Shown here: piece by piece, positions 22,227 through 33,800 of the stretch
Numbering within the stretch: position 1 is the first letter of the stretch
Layout: each line of letters starts with the position of its first letter
Source: Heterobasidion occidentale
Taxonomy: Eukaryota > Basidiomycota > Agaricomycetes > Russulales > Bondarzewiaceae
NCBI GenBank assembly: GCA_039111635.1
Contig: JBCAQO010000010.1
Location: 2,294,001-2,358,000, forward strand
Direction of reading: 5' to 3'
Length of the DNA stretch: 64,000 nucleotides
The notes under the pieces: model-generated
What the model was told of the DNA's origin: nothing
Databases searched by the model: none
The model's input: only the letters and a program-made list of their open reading frames with translations
Made by a program: the position numbers and the translations under genes

Positions 22227-22382
22227 AGATTGGTTTCTAAGAGAAGGAAAGTATGACCTGACCCTAGAATGAGGTCTACGGACGACATGAGCTCGTAGTC
22301 TCCTCACTTAGACACTCTATTCCTTCCAGTCATCCTATCTGCTGCCGTTGCAGCATACTTTCCAACACAACTCTCTCCTTGG
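22227..22382 (+). repeat. split direct repeat A1 (left terminus)
   Basis: 156 bp, identical to 27565–27720. It begins agattggtttctaagagaag and ends ctctctccttgg. It forms the left end of the element and probably contains the promoter, since gag starts about 105 bp after its end. Confidence 0.9.
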
Positions 22383-22486
22383 ATATCTATTTTTCTTCCT
22401 GCCTTGCACAAGTCAATCTTTACCTATTCCTCTTACCAATCCTTACTCCGTTATCTTTCTGCCCCCTCCTTTTTACCTCTCTTCGC

Positions 22487-24131
22487 ATGCCTCGTCTTCC
22501 TTTTGACCCGAATTTGCTAGTCTGCCCCGACTATGCCTCCGCGGATTTCGAGGAAACCCGCAACCTTCACCGCTTCCCAGACGAAGAGCCTGCCGTCACT
22601 GCGCAGCGCCTGGTTGCGATATGGACCGCGGGCAACACTCGCGACCGTCAAGCATGGACCGCTCAAGTCGCGGCCGACACGCAAGCCGCTGCTGATGAAG
22701 AACACGACCGCCTAGAGCTAGCGGAAGCGGAACGCGCAGATGTAGAAAAAGAGCTTGACAAGAAGAGGCCGAAGCTTCTACCTTTGAACAAGACTGGTAT
22801 GCCCGCGATCCTCCCCGTGCATTGCTCTCCCTATGCGTTCCACAAATTAGAGCTCCTCGATTACGTCGAACTTTACTATTTCACGCCCGAAGGGTGCCAT
22901 GAAGGTCGCGAATCTTACAGATCGCTTGCGGACGATACTTTCACACTTGCCCGCTCCGACGATGGTCTCACCCTGCGCTCCGCCTCGACGTCTCGCCCCT
23001 CTCGGAAAGTTATTCCGGACGCAGACCTCACCTGGGAACAATTCACCTCGGCTAGGACCATCTACGTTGACGAGATTCAGCGTGCAAAATGGCCTGCCGC
23101 CTTGACGGAGCAGACAGTTGACTTTCTCTATGCCCTGGAGCGACACCCCACAGCCCATATTCTTGATTATGGCAAAACGGTCATGTTACGTGTCCAATCA
23201 TACGTCCGGCACCTTTGGCACACCCAGCTGAAGACGGCCGAAAACTTCAACATCTCGGTCATCAACAATGCCGTAGTCACTCGCATCAGCGAGGAGTATC
23301 TTCATGCGCGTCAATATGCGTCCATCGTGCGGTACGTTCCTCGTTCCCTCTTCCTCGTTGCTACTTGCTTATCGCTTCCCTCCGTCCTTCCCGCTTCCCT
23401 CCACGTACCCGTCCTCCCTTCCCCTCCCCATGCCAATCTCCCCGCGCACTGCGCCCATCATGTCGCGCACTGCGCCCGTCATCCCGTGCATTGCACCTGC
23501 CATGTCATCACCCCCGCCATATCCTCGGTGCACCGCGCCCGCCATTGCATTTGCCACGCCCATCACGGGTTGCCATGGAATATGTTCCCCCCCCCTCCGC
23601 CATTCCCCGCGCACTGCGTGACACCGCTCCACCGCTCCCTCAGCCAAGAGTTGCGCCTTCCCGACTTCCGCTACCCCTCTGAGCGCCGCCCGCGCTATGA
23701 CTCCCCCGCCTTTTCTGCTAAGCGGCGCCGCTCTCTTCCCCCCTCCCTCCTCCTGTTCCTTTCCCTCGTGACTCTGCTCCCTTCTCACGCGACCCTCCTC
23801 GTCAACGTCGTCGCCTCTCCAACCCCCCTCCCTATCGTTCCTTTCAGCGGGGCACAGAATCTTCCCCTCCGGTCACCTGTGCCGTCTGTCTCGGGCGCCA
23901 CAACCACGACCTCGCCCACTGTCGTTCCCCCACTCTCTGGAACGGGACCCCCGCCCGCTCTTTACGTAACGCAAAGGCCGCATCACATATCCCAACGGAA
24001 CTGAAATATGCATCGACTGGCAGCGCCCAGACGGCTGCCGTGCCACCACTCACGCTCACAAGCATGAATGTTCTGGTGCGGCAATAGAGACCACGGCGCT
24101 CACTCGTGCCGTCTGGCTCAGGTCCTCTAGA
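22487..24131 (+). pseudogene. gag-like ORF1 of Ngaro-like element 2
   Basis: The ATG at 22487 (MPRLPFDPNLLVCPDY...) opens a protein with a Glu/Lys/Arg-rich coiled segment (~residues 75–120) and a helical gag region (WTAALTE-like to LHARQYASIVR). A GTACGT donor at about 23331 and a CTTTCAG acceptor at about 23846 suggest that the pyrimidine-rich middle is an intron. Beyond it come three zinc modules: CAVCLGRHNHDLAHC, CIDWQRPDGC and a CCHC knuckle CSGCGNRDHGAHSC. To read them together, one base each must be restored near 23984 (GG to GGG) and near 24075 (T to TT), and the intron also closes in frame only with one extra G. The ORF then ends at TAG 24129–24131. Given the identical terminal repeats, these may be consensus errors rather than decay. 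Confidence 0.65.
23443..23505 (+). repeat. 21-bp tandem repeat, three imperfect copies
   Basis: Three consecutive 21-mers (cgcgcactgcgcccatcatgt and variants) at 23443, 23464 and 23485. Looser copies follow to about 23560. If translated they give a His/Cys-rich peptide, but the stretch probably lies in the gag intron. Confidence 0.75.
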
Positions 24132-24161
24132 CCCCTCACCCCGTATCATCCTCACGCCTGG

Positions 24162-25976
24162 TTGCGTCTTCTCCGTTCTGCCTCTTTACTATCCAAATTC
24201 CCTAATCTCCACCACAGTCTTTTCCATGGTTTCCATCTAGGTATTCCTTCTATTTTACATACTAATGCCCCACCAAACAGTTCCTCCATCATTTTGCTTT
24301 CCTCTGAATTCTCCTCTATTGTCGACTCCGAATTTTCGAAGCACCGATATCTTGGCCCTTTCACGCGCGCTACGGTAGAATTTCTTATCGGTCCTTTCCA
24401 GACCTCTCCCTCTCTCCTTGTCCCGAAACCCCATAAACCGTCCGTTTTCCGCCTTGTTCAAAATTTTTCTTTCCCTTACGTATCCAGCCCTACGCACGCA
24501 TCCGTTAATTCATACATCTCTTCCGACAATTATCCCTGCACATGGGGCACTTTTGCCATCTTTTCTTTTCTGACATGGCATCTCCCTCCAGGCACACAGG
24601 CAGCTGTCCGGGATGTCGCAGAAGCCTTCCGCACCATTCCGCTGCACCCATCCCAGTGGCCCGGCACTGTCGTACGTCTCTCCGGTGACGACTCCTTCGC
24701 AATCGACACCAACGCCGCCTTTGGCACTGCCTCTACCCCGGGCATATATGGTAATCTCGAAGATGCCGGGGTCGACATCCTGCGTTCTGTCGGCCTCGGT
24801 CCCATCTCCAAGTGGGCTGATGATCATATTTTCTTTCGCTTGCTTCGAGAACACCTCCCAGGGTACAATTATCAGCGAGCTGCCTGGCGCCGTCACATCA
24901 TTGCAAACGGGGGATGTCAGCATTCAGGCGGCCGCCTATGGTATAACGGCCCGACTCTCCCCGACGGATCTCATGCAGAATTCGAGGATGACATGAATTT
25001 TTCCATCCGAGACCTCTCGACCCGGTCTCCGCGTTCCCCGGAAGATGCGCTCTACACGTCTAATCTCACCGACGTTGACTTCGTCACTTCTCAGCTGGGC
25101 ATACCCTGGCAAACTGAGAAAGACATTCCGTTTAGTCATGAATTTCCATTCACTGGTTTCCTCTGGAACCTTGAATCTCGTACCGTGACTATTCTAGATA
25201 CTAAACGTGAGAAGTATCATCGGGCCCTCACTGCATGGCAGACCTCTCGGGTCCATGCCCTCTTAGAAGTCCAGAAGCTGTATGGCAAACTCCTCCACGC
25301 TTCTTCGGTAATTTCCGAAGGACGCGCGTACCTTACCGGCCTCGAGGCTATGCTCTCACTTTTCCACGACGAGCCGTTCAAGCCTCGAACTCCTCCTCGA
25401 CACACCCCGGAAGAGATTTCCTGGTGGCTCGACAGACTCTCCCGCCATGTCCAACCCCGTCCCATCCCAGGTCCCCATACAATTGCGGATCTTGATGCTT
25501 TCTCAGACGCCAGTTCAGGCGTCGGCATCGGAATTGTCATCGGATCACGCTGGCGCGCATGGACGCTCCTCCCCGACTGGCGCGCTGACGGACACGATAT
25601 CGGCTGGGCCGAAGCGGTGGGGTTTGAACTCCTCGTTCGTACCTTCCTCACCCTCTACCCCTCCACTCCCGACAACCACCACTTTCTCGTCTACGGTGAC
25701 AACAAGGGCGTTGTTGAGGGCTGGTGGAACGGCCGCAGCCGCAACCGGCACGTCAACATCGTCTTCCGACGCCTTCACTCCCTTCTCAACGAACGAGGGG
25801 CAGTCGCCCACACACGCTATGTCCCTAGTGCGCGCAATCCGGCGGATGCACCTTCCAGAGGCGTCTATCCCCCCTGGGACCGACTTCTCCCTCTCGTCTC
25901 CCTCCCCAACGACTTACTTTCCCTCATCGCACCCGTCAAACCGCCTCGCCCCCTACTCGGTCCCCTCTCGCGCTAG
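24162..25976 (+). CDS. reverse transcriptase–RNase H of Ngaro-like element 2
   Basis: A 604-codon open frame. The RT domain shows AAVRDVAEAFRTIPLHP, a serine/alanine-rich palm and the active site KWADDHIFF (W-x-DD, a form seen in fungal Ngaro elements). The connecting region is followed by RNase H with DAFSDASSGVG, WAEAVGFELLV, VYGDNKGVV and NPADAPSRG, the D-E-D-D set. No ATG lies at the beginning. The same frame is open further upstream through the zinc-finger region, so RT is probably made from an overlapping start or by frameshifting from gag. Its 3' end overlaps the recombinase ORF by about 130 bp in another frame. The frame is intact. Confidence 0.9.
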   Translation: MRLLRSASLLSKFPNLHHSLFHGFHLGIPSILHTNAPPNSSSIILLSSEFSSIVDSEFSKHRYLGPFTRATVEFLIGPFQTSPSLLVPKPHKPSVFRLVQNFSFPYVSSPTHASVNSYISSDNYPCTWGTFAIFSFLTWHLPPGTQAAVRDVAEAFRTIPLHPSQWPGTVVRLSGDDSFAIDTNAAFGTASTPGIYGNLEDAGVDILRSVGLGPISKWADDHIFFRLLREHLPGYNYQRAAWRRHIIANGGCQHSGGRLWYNGPTLPDGSHAEFEDDMNFSIRDLSTRSPRSPEDALYTSNLTDVDFVTSQLGIPWQTEKDIPFSHEFPFTGFLWNLESRTVTILDTKREKYHRALTAWQTSRVHALLEVQKLYGKLLHASSVISEGRAYLTGLEAMLSLFHDEPFKPRTPPRHTPEEISWWLDRLSRHVQPRPIPGPHTIADLDAFSDASSGVGIGIVIGSRWRAWTLLPDWRADGHDIGWAEAVGFELLVRTFLTLYPSTPDNHHFLVYGDNKGVVEGWWNGRSRNRHVNIVFRRLHSLLNERGAVAHTRYVPSARNPADAPSRGVYPPWDRLLPLVSLPNDLLSLIAPVKPPRPLLGPLSR

Positions 25977-27277
25977 ATTCTTGCGAGCGACCCCTGGCCA
26001 TTCTGTCCGCACACCCGCAGCAGCTACCTCAACACGGCAAGCACTCACACCCACCGGTCCCTCCTCAGGCCCCCCAAACGCATTGACAGCCATTCCTTCC
26101 CTGCCGTGGCAGCGCTTCGATGCACCACTCCCTTTACCACCTCCTAATCCTCTCCCACCGCGTCCATACCCTGCCGGGCTACAGCTCGCCCCCTCTGTCC
26201 TGCGCCCCCATTGCCATGCTCAGGACCGCCTAATCCGATGGCTCCCCCCATTCGCTCGCGCCTCGGATCCTCACGCGTTCGACCACGCTCGCACTGAACG
26301 TGTCATGATGCACGGGTGGAAGCCCTCCACACTTGAGATGTACGGATCTGGGCTCCTCATCTACCACGTGGTGTGCGACGTCAAGTGTGTCCCTGAGGCT
26401 CATCGTGCGCCCGCTTCCACACCTCTAATCCAGTCCTTCATATCTGCCCTCGCCGGCTCGTATTCTGCTAGCACCATCAACAACTACTATGCGGTGTTCG
26501 CGCCTGGCACTTGATTCACAACCTTCCATGGTCCACGACACAACCCTCATCACAGTTACTTTGCGTGGCGCGGCGGACCTTGCACCTCCTTCATTGACAA
26601 AAGCGAAGCGCGCGCCGTATACTGTCGAGTACCTCCTGGATGTACGCCAACACCTGACACTCGATGACTCACTCCACGCTGCGGTCTGGGCATGTGCGAC
26701 CTCCCTTTTTTATGGGGTTGCTCGAGTCGGGGAACTCACGGTCGACAAGCTTTCCGCTTTTGACCCTACCATTCATGTCCGTCAAGCGAATGTTCGATCC
26801 GTCGTTCGTGATGGTCTGCCATGTACCGCCATCTTTGTACCGCAAACAAAGACCTCTGACAACGGCCAAGAGATTTACTGGTCCCCGGAACCGAATCTCA
26901 CGGACCCGGACGCGGCGCTCCGTCACCACCTCTCTCTCAATGCACCTGCCGAGGGTGAACATCTTTTCACACACACCGTCAAAAAGAACCGCCGGGCTCT
27001 TACCCACGTCGCATTCCTCAGATGCATAGGGGCCGCAGCTGCACGAGCTGGCCGACCTCCTCTCCAGGGTCATGGCTTTCGTATCGGTGGTACTCTCGAA
27101 TATCTCCTTCGAGGTATTCCCTTTGACGCTGTTCGTGTGAAAGGGCGGTGGGCCGGTGATGCCTTCTTGCTCTACCTCCGCCATCATGCAGAAGTCATGA
27201 CCCTTCACATCGAGGCCCACCCTTCCGTGCATCGTGATTTCGTACGTTACACAATGCCATCAGATTCTTCCTCCTGA
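25846..27277 (+). CDS. tyrosine recombinase of Ngaro-like element 2
   Basis: The ATG at 25846 (MHLPEASIPPG) lies inside the RT 3' end. A Pro-rich leader precedes an N-terminal SAM-like domain (HGWKPSTLEMYGSGLLIYH... SASTINNYYAGVRAW) and the catalytic domain. The catalytic set is complete: Arg in GVARVGELT, His and Arg in GHGFRIGGT, and Tyr in AFLLYLRHH. As deposited the gene is split into two frames. Restoring one G at 26492–26494 and one G at 26530–26531 gives a continuous protein (NNYYAGVRAWHLIHNLPWVHDTTL). Both losses are in G runs. It would integrate the circular cDNA of the element. Confidence 0.82.
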
Positions 27278-27353
27278 GGTAAGCTCGCCACTCCTAGTCT
27301 TCGGGAATTCAGCCAAGCCCCTAATGCGTCGTTGCTCTCCTACGTAGCCGGGT

Positions 27354-27568
27354 ATCGCTGCTTGCCTGCTTCCTCCTCAGTTAGGTGTCGGAACCCCTAC
27401 GGGCTTCTCCCTCTTTACTGCACTCTCGTTTGTCATCTGCATGTAATTACTTCAGACTGCTTTCTCGATCTGCCAATCCATGTCCTTGCTGTGTCTCACA
27501 TCTCTACAGGAATCAATGATGTCGCATTGATCCTGTCATATCCAACACGAGTGGCTGAGTCCATAGAT
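27354..27568 (+). repeat. split direct repeat B1
   Basis: 215 bp, matching 28723–28937. It begins atcgctgcttgcctgcttcc and ends with gtccatagat. It lies about 75 bp after the recombinase stop and abuts A2 with a shared agat. Confidence 0.9.
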
Positions 27569-27720
27569 TGGTTTCTAAGAGAAGGAAAGTATGACCTGAC
27601 CCTAGAATGAGGTCTACGGACGACATGAGCTCGTAGTCTCCTCACTTAGACACTCTATTCCTTCCAGTCATCCTATCTGCTGCCGTTGCAGCATACTTTC
27701 CAACACAACTCTCTCCTTGG
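27565..27720 (+). repeat. split direct repeat A2
   Basis: 156 bp, identical to A1. Its first four bases overlap the last four of B1, which marks the junction sequence of the circular intermediate. Confidence 0.9.
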
Positions 27721-28722
27721 CCCACCCTCCCTTATCCCTTATGCTCTAAGTGCTCATTTCCAATTATGCCATCATGTAATGCCATTCTATGGTTCCACAT
27801 ATTTGCCTATCGACTGCGCCGCTTAATCCTTATGACATGCCGTCTCCGCCCATATGACACATATGATCTGCCCTCATCTTCCATCCATGCATAAAAGCCC
27901 ACCTTTGCTCGTCCATAAATCTCAGCTTCATATGAGCATGATGCCCTCACCGTCTCCAGATGAGGCTTCACCTTCACCTTCAGGACAGAACTCTCCCTCT
28001 TCTATCCTAGCCGCTCCTCTTCCACCAATTGTCACGTTCATACCCGTCCATGCATACCCCCATGCTATTGCGCAATCTCCCAACTATCTTTCCTCCTGGC
28101 ATGTCTCTTGTCGTCCTGTCAAACTCATTTGCATAGGCTCCCGCATCGCAGTAATTGACCCTCGGCGCTTCCAGTACCACTGTGTGTGGTCCGTGGTGTC
28201 AGGGCAGTTGAATTGCATTGGACAGAATTCTGGATCTCCACCTACTCTGGTCGTGACATTCTTTTATCCATACCCTCAATATGGGCATCACTTCCCTTCC
28301 CCTTTTCCATTTTCCACCATCTCTGCCGTACCTGGCTCCTCGACACATCTGCACCCCTTTCTCCAGGCCAGCTTCCTGCAGTGGAAGACCCATGGGAGCA
28401 CTGCACCCATCTCCGACGCGTAGTTGGCCATCGCACGGCACAGTGTAAGGAGACGGATCTGAGAGAGTGGCAGCTTCAAGGCCAATACCCCTTACCCTGA
28501 TTATGATGCTACCTCCAATGTCCCTTTTTAGACCCCTCATACCCTATTCGCTCCTACCCTTCCATGCAGCGTTTCGTGCAGTGGATCCCACATATCCTTG
28601 CTCCTCCCCCTTTTTCTCAACTGGATATCTAACCAATTAGGTTTGCTTGTAGTACAGCGATCAGCTCTCTTTAGCTCAGACCCTCCCTCCACATCCCTTC
28701 TGTTCCTGAGCCCTACCCTCCA
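27721..28722 (+). other. A2–B2 spacer of Ngaro-like element 2
   Basis: 1,002 bp between A2 and B2, inside the element. An ATG frame at 27854–28423 (189 residues, Ser/Pro-rich with no recognised domain) covers much of it. I see no function. It may be non-coding leader/trailer sequence of the element. Confidence 0.5.
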
Positions 28723-28937
28723 ATCGCTGCTTGCCTGCTTCCTCCTCAGTTAGGTGTCGGAACCCCTACGGGCTTCTCCCTCTTTACTGCACTCTCGTTT
28801 GTCATCTGCATGTAATTACTTCAGACTGCTTTCTCGATCTGCCAATCCATGTCCTTGCTGTGTCTCACATCTCTACAGGAATCAATGATGTCGCATTGAT
28901 CCTGTCATATCCAACACGAGTGGCTGAGTCCATAGAT
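28723..28937 (+). repeat. split direct repeat B2 (right terminus)
   Basis: 215 bp, matching B1. It ends at agat, followed by the flanking gccagttctg. It defines the right boundary of the element. Confidence 0.9.
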
Positions 28938-29322
28938 GCCAGTTCTGAGGACGCATAGCCCGAACTCGGCTGTCCTGCGTGCACGCATAATTCACACGAT
29001 CATTTGTACGCTTGGAGCACGTGGCGATCGCCATTCAAGTCGCGTCGAAAATTTGATTTTACTCAGCTCGCAGTTCTGTCCCTTCCTGTTCTGACTCCTG
29101 GCTCGTACGGCTTGCTCGTCGAGACGGTCGAGCTGAAAGGTAAACCACACTGTATCTTATTGATCAGCGCAATCAGACGCTTCCAAGTTCCAACCATCAT
29201 ATTCGGCCATAATATTATTCATGGCTTGCCTGGAAATGCGTCGGAATGGCTTACATACATCTTTCATAGTTGTACACCTACAACATCATCGAGCTGATAA
29301 GGTCGCTTGAATCAGGTGCCGA

Positions 29323-30058
29323 ATGCCATCTGGTCCTCCCACTGTCCGCGAAGTTCGCAAGGTAGCACGACGAACATCGAATATTCTTGGAGAGTATGGC
29401 TTTCATTGCTGCCTCATAGGCAGCGCAGCAACCTCATTGTGGGGCACCACAAAAGTTCCCAATGTGAGTTTTCAATCAAGATCTTCTCTCTTCTAGACGT
29501 AGCTGACGACTTTAGGATCTTGATGTCGTCGTTATGGCCGATCCAAACGAGATCGACCCAGAAGATATCAAAGAAATCCTCGAGAATGAAGATGGCAGGT
29601 TCATTAGACGTCCGTCTCGCCTTAGAAATCGTTCATACACAGTTCTCGAGTACTGTCTTCCTGGCTATCAAACGCTCAGCCGCAAACTCAAGGTCGACAT
29701 TCTTGTTTCGGGTTGGGGCAACTTGAATATCCCTCGCATCTCGTGGAGAAAGCTTATCGACATTGATGATATACCCGTCATGCCTATTCTCCCTCTTCTC
29801 TTTCTGAAAATACAAGGCTGGGATGCGCATCGTATGTCTCCACGCAGGGATTTCCAGGCGAAGGAAGAAGGAGATATCCAGGACGTAGAGCAGCTACTAG
29901 ATGTCGCTTATGAGCAGGGTGCTAGGGTTCGAGATCATCAAGGGACTTGGATACTACGTTATATCTCCTATGAGACAGCATGGGACCTGAGTTCTAAATT
30001 CTTGAACGCGGTTCCTTCGTCGAGGAGGGCGATGTCCAATCTCGGATTCTATGTTTGA
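29323..30058 (+). CDS. nucleotidyltransferase-fold protein, copy 2
   Basis: Exon 1 (29323–29463) and exon 2 (29516–30058), joined by a 52-bp GTGAGT...TTTAG intron, encode 227 residues in one intact frame. CCLIGSAATSLWG gives the nucleotidyltransferase-fold G-S loop, and DLDVVVM directly after the intron gives the metal-binding [DE]h[DE] strand. KVDILVSG is a candidate for the third carboxylate. The remaining helices (MPILPLLFLKIQGWDAHR, DVEQLLDVAYEQG) match the copy at 7198–7940, which has the same intron position. Activity and substrate are unknown. MNT- or AbiEii-like roles are conceivable from the fold only. It begins about 385 bp beyond the right end of the young Ngaro-like element. Confidence 0.75.
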
Positions 30059-30843
30059 TAATCATGCGACTTCTGGTGGTACGCACCTTGTTCTTTCAGT
30101 ATGTTCTTGTTTCCACTGAACTATGGTCCTTTCTAGTATTGTCCCCTCTGGGCTGTAATCCCTCGAGTCGGTCTCAAGTTAAACAATTATATATTGCTTC
30201 ATCGCGTTCGCTCTCCGTACTCTACGGTAGCGTTTATAAGATAGTGAAATCAGCGGGTCGAGGTCTTTTTTCTGAGTGCTTGCGAGCTTCTGACTCATGT
30301 ACACAGCCAATGTCTTCTATGTGTAGGATCAGCCACAAAGCCTTCATTTTTGTGGCCTACCTCCCTTGTACATATCATTCGATAAATGATTGCTGGGGCT
30401 GTCCATCCCAAAATAATTATTCCTGACGGCCTGTTTTCTGCTGTAGAGGCAACTAGGCCAGATAGTTGAGTCACAAGAGAAAGCTACGAACTAAAGCTTA
30501 GGAAGGTAGGAGGACCTTAGGAGAGAAAAGCATTACCCATGCACCATACATCACCATCGAACAATAGACATACTCACGTGTGGCGACAAAAAATGCGGAT
30601 GTCCTTACTGTGGTTCAACTGGACATATGCACTCGTGAAAATAGAGACTAGACCATTTGTCTGGTAAAACGGGAAAGGTGGCTCCTGCGCAGTTGACTGC
30701 GCTCGGAGACGTGAAAAGACGTGCCGTACTTTTCAATCTGTCTGTATATTCGTAGTTTACAAGCTCTGTTACATTGCCTTTGGATGTATGTACGGATATT
30801 CTCTAGAACCTGTTGCCCTCCAGAATCAGCTTTGGGCATCTTC
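30059..30843. other. intergenic region
   Basis: No gene was recognised between the convergent nucleotidyltransferase-fold gene and the GH92 gene. Open frames here lack domains and coding character. Confidence 0.5.
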
Positions 30844-33800
30844 TTAAGCATATCCTCCTGTCGACAGTGATGGGGGCAAGGCATCTGGCTTCGCTCCACA
30901 GGACACCTCTATATCATCTGTCAACTCCAACTCGATCGTAGAGCCCTTCACAAAGGCGTCCCACTCCAAGAAGCAATTTGATTTCCACAGAGTTCCATCA
31001 ATAGTTACGCTCTGTTTGTCATGGCTCTTTATCAGCACTTTTCAGCCCACACTAGGAAACTCATGACAGACTTTAACGAACACAGTACCGCCCGTGCCGT
31101 TGGTGGGGTTTCCACGGAAGTTTTTTGCTTGGATAGTGGTCGTAGTGTTGAACAGTGGATTGGTGAAAGAGATGGAAGGGAAGAACGGAGATGAGAGGAG
31201 CAATTGACGTGTCGCCGGCAGAGGATATAAGCCAGCGAGGTAGAAGAACGCATAGCTAGCCATTGCACCTGCGAACATTTCGTTCGAGTTTGACTATGGA
31301 GATAAGACAATGGAGCCTACCAGAATCTTCATATAAAAGAGTCAATTAATTGCGAGATAAAATGAACATGACTCACCATCATTGCCAGGCAGACCATTGG
31401 TCGACGTGTTGAAGAATTGAGCAATTGTCTGACGAGACCTTTGAGTACTGAGTCCGGGACGATTCGCGTAATGGTACATGAATGGAATTTGCTGCCCTGG
31501 TTCGTCCGTTACGTCGAAATAGCCCTGCACATTCTTCAACACAATGACTTCGCAGTTTACAAAAGACTCACGTTGTCGATGATGAAATCCAATCGCTCGA
31601 TGAAATGTGTGGTTCCTCCTTGTATCTTGACGAGCTTGGCCGTATCTTGTGGGACGTACTACACAGTATTATAACCAAGAAAGGACGCGCTAATTGGAGA
31701 CCGAAAACATATTTTCCATGAGCAGCGCGCGCACCTGAGAGTACTTATAACGCAGTTATTGAGATAAGTTCGAGCAGATGAACGAAAGCATCGCGTACCA
31801 GAATAGGAGAACCTTCGTAGAAACCGTCCCTGTTGGCGGCATTCAAGAAGCAAGTCGCATGCTCTGGATCATTTGCACCACTACAATGTCTGGGGTCGGT
31901 GTAGTTGAACGTGCCGTTCACGAAACGGGGCTAAAGAATTTGAGTTTCAATTTTTTATGTTGGACATAATTCAAGTTCACCTGCATCATCCCGAGAACAC
32001 TCGCAGGTCCACCAGGCATGGTAACGTTTGGATTCCACACGTTCATAAAGTTGCCCGCACGTGCGGCGTACTGGCAGGACGTTCATGACTTAGATAACAG
32101 TTCAAGAAGTGAAATGAACATACCTTCGTGCCATCGTTTGTCTTATTCAAGACCTTCGCGACTTGGGAGATGGCGAAGTCTCCGAAGGCGTGCTAAGAGA
32201 TATGAATTTTGAGATATGAACGAGGCATTTGGTATGAATGCACACCTCCAGCGTCCTCGACACTTGCTTTGAGTTAGTTCCCCCACGCTCGAATAGGTCC
32301 TGAGGGATGTAATCTTTCACGACACCAATTAATGTCTACTTCGCGATCGAGGAAGAACAAGGAAGGACGTACTGAATTTGATCCAAGCATCCACCTGCCT
32401 GCCTTGCAAATCCCAATTCGGCGGAAGCTCCTCCGCATCAGCCAGTAACGCATTATACAGCGCCTCGGAGGATACATTGAGGCTTGATGCATAGTCTGCA
32501 AACCTATCAGCCAGATGCATCAGATAAACGGAGTTGAGTGCGCGAAAATCAGACTTCAGGGCGCATACTTGACGAGGAATTCTCCGAGGATGGGATCCGC
32601 ATCTTCGGCAAGTCAATGAGAAATGAGATGAACCTAAAATCAAGGAACTATGAAATGTACCGCTTCCACCCTGTATAAAGTGTTTCGCCGTTGCGCCACG
32701 ACATTCAGGAAGCCAGCCTGTCCGCAAACACAGGAACAGTCTGGATATGTGCAATCAATATAAGGCACAAAAATGCGTACCTTCATGTTGCTGAATATTT
32801 ATCAATCCTCTTACGATTTGCGCGAATCGCACTGGGTCATGCAGAGTGTAAAGTGGGTATAGAGTACGGTAGGTGTCCCACTGCAGAGATACGGTAATTT
32901 TCGAAGGATAAGAACATGTGTTATCAAAGCATGGGAGGAAAACCTAACGTTGCAGTAAAAAAATCGTAGTACGGCTCTGTCGAGTCCCAAAGTGGGTTTT
33001 CGCCGGAGTCTGGTATGAGCCGAATTAGGACACACCGAAATAGAGTACGAGGTGATTCTGACTGACAATCTGCTGGGCTGATATGTGATCTGTATAGCTA
33101 AACCGGTGGCATTTCAGTGGATGTCGGCCCTAAATTTGCCTTCGAAGACTGACCGAGCTGTACAACAGGACTCTCATGTCTTCTTGCTCGGCTTGCAGTT
33201 CGCGGCTACTCGCAAGTTCGACTTTTACCGTGCCCAATAGCTTGTTCCATTCAGCGCGTGATGCAGCACTCACAGCGTCGAAATCAAATTCAGGAATCTC
33301 GGATTCGGCGTTCGCACAAGCTTGATCAGACGAGATGAAAGACACGCCAGTGCGAACAAGGGTGGTTGTCGTGCCGCGGGGAAAGGCAATCAGAGCACCA
33401 ATCTCAGACACAAAGCCTGTTCGGATGTGATCCCCTGTAAATAAACGAATGCAGCCAAAAGAAAAAATGCCGACACACCGTAGTACACTTGTTCCGGAGA
33501 CACGGAATTCCGGATCGGAAAGTCTGCGAGCCACACGCCATATTCCTCTGGTGCAACGTGCTGGGGAGACGAAGTTGGGCCAGAGATACGGAAATCAACA
33601 CAGGTATAGGCACGATAGCGACCGGGGCCAAATGATGCTGCGAAAGATGCGCCTCCTGTATTAAAATTATATATGGTGAGAGAATACGTGCGGAGGAACA
33701 TGGACTCCGTGATCAGAGATAGAATGCGCACCAGTAACACGTCCTGACTCTGAGTCGATCAGCATGACAGGGTCTGTCGAGCTCTGCTGACCATCGTTCG

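Larger units (their letters stand above)
22227..28937 (+). mobile_element. young Ngaro-like retrotransposon with split direct repeats, copy 2
   Basis: A 6,711-bp element bounded by split direct repeats of the PAT/Ngaro type, in the order A1, ORFs, B1–A2, spacer, B2. A1 (22227–22382) and A2 (27565–27720) are 156 bp. B1 (27354–27568) and B2 (28723–28937) are 215 bp. By eye each pair is identical, so the insertion is recent. B1 and A2 share the 4-nt agat, the expected circle-junction/crossover site, and the outer ends of the element carry the same agat. The genes are gag (22487–24131), RT/RNase H (to 25976) and tyrosine recombinase (25846–27277). No target duplication is expected from this enzyme type. 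Confidence 0.88.

Noticed and set aside
22379..24004. 541-codon frame as an intact gag protein
   Set aside because: The second half is a His/Pro-rich pyrimidine tract bounded by splice-like sites, and the zinc knuckles lie in another frame after it.
26489..27277. Second recombinase half as a separate short gene
   Set aside because: It lacks the N-terminal domain, which sits just upstream in another frame and joins after two single-base corrections.
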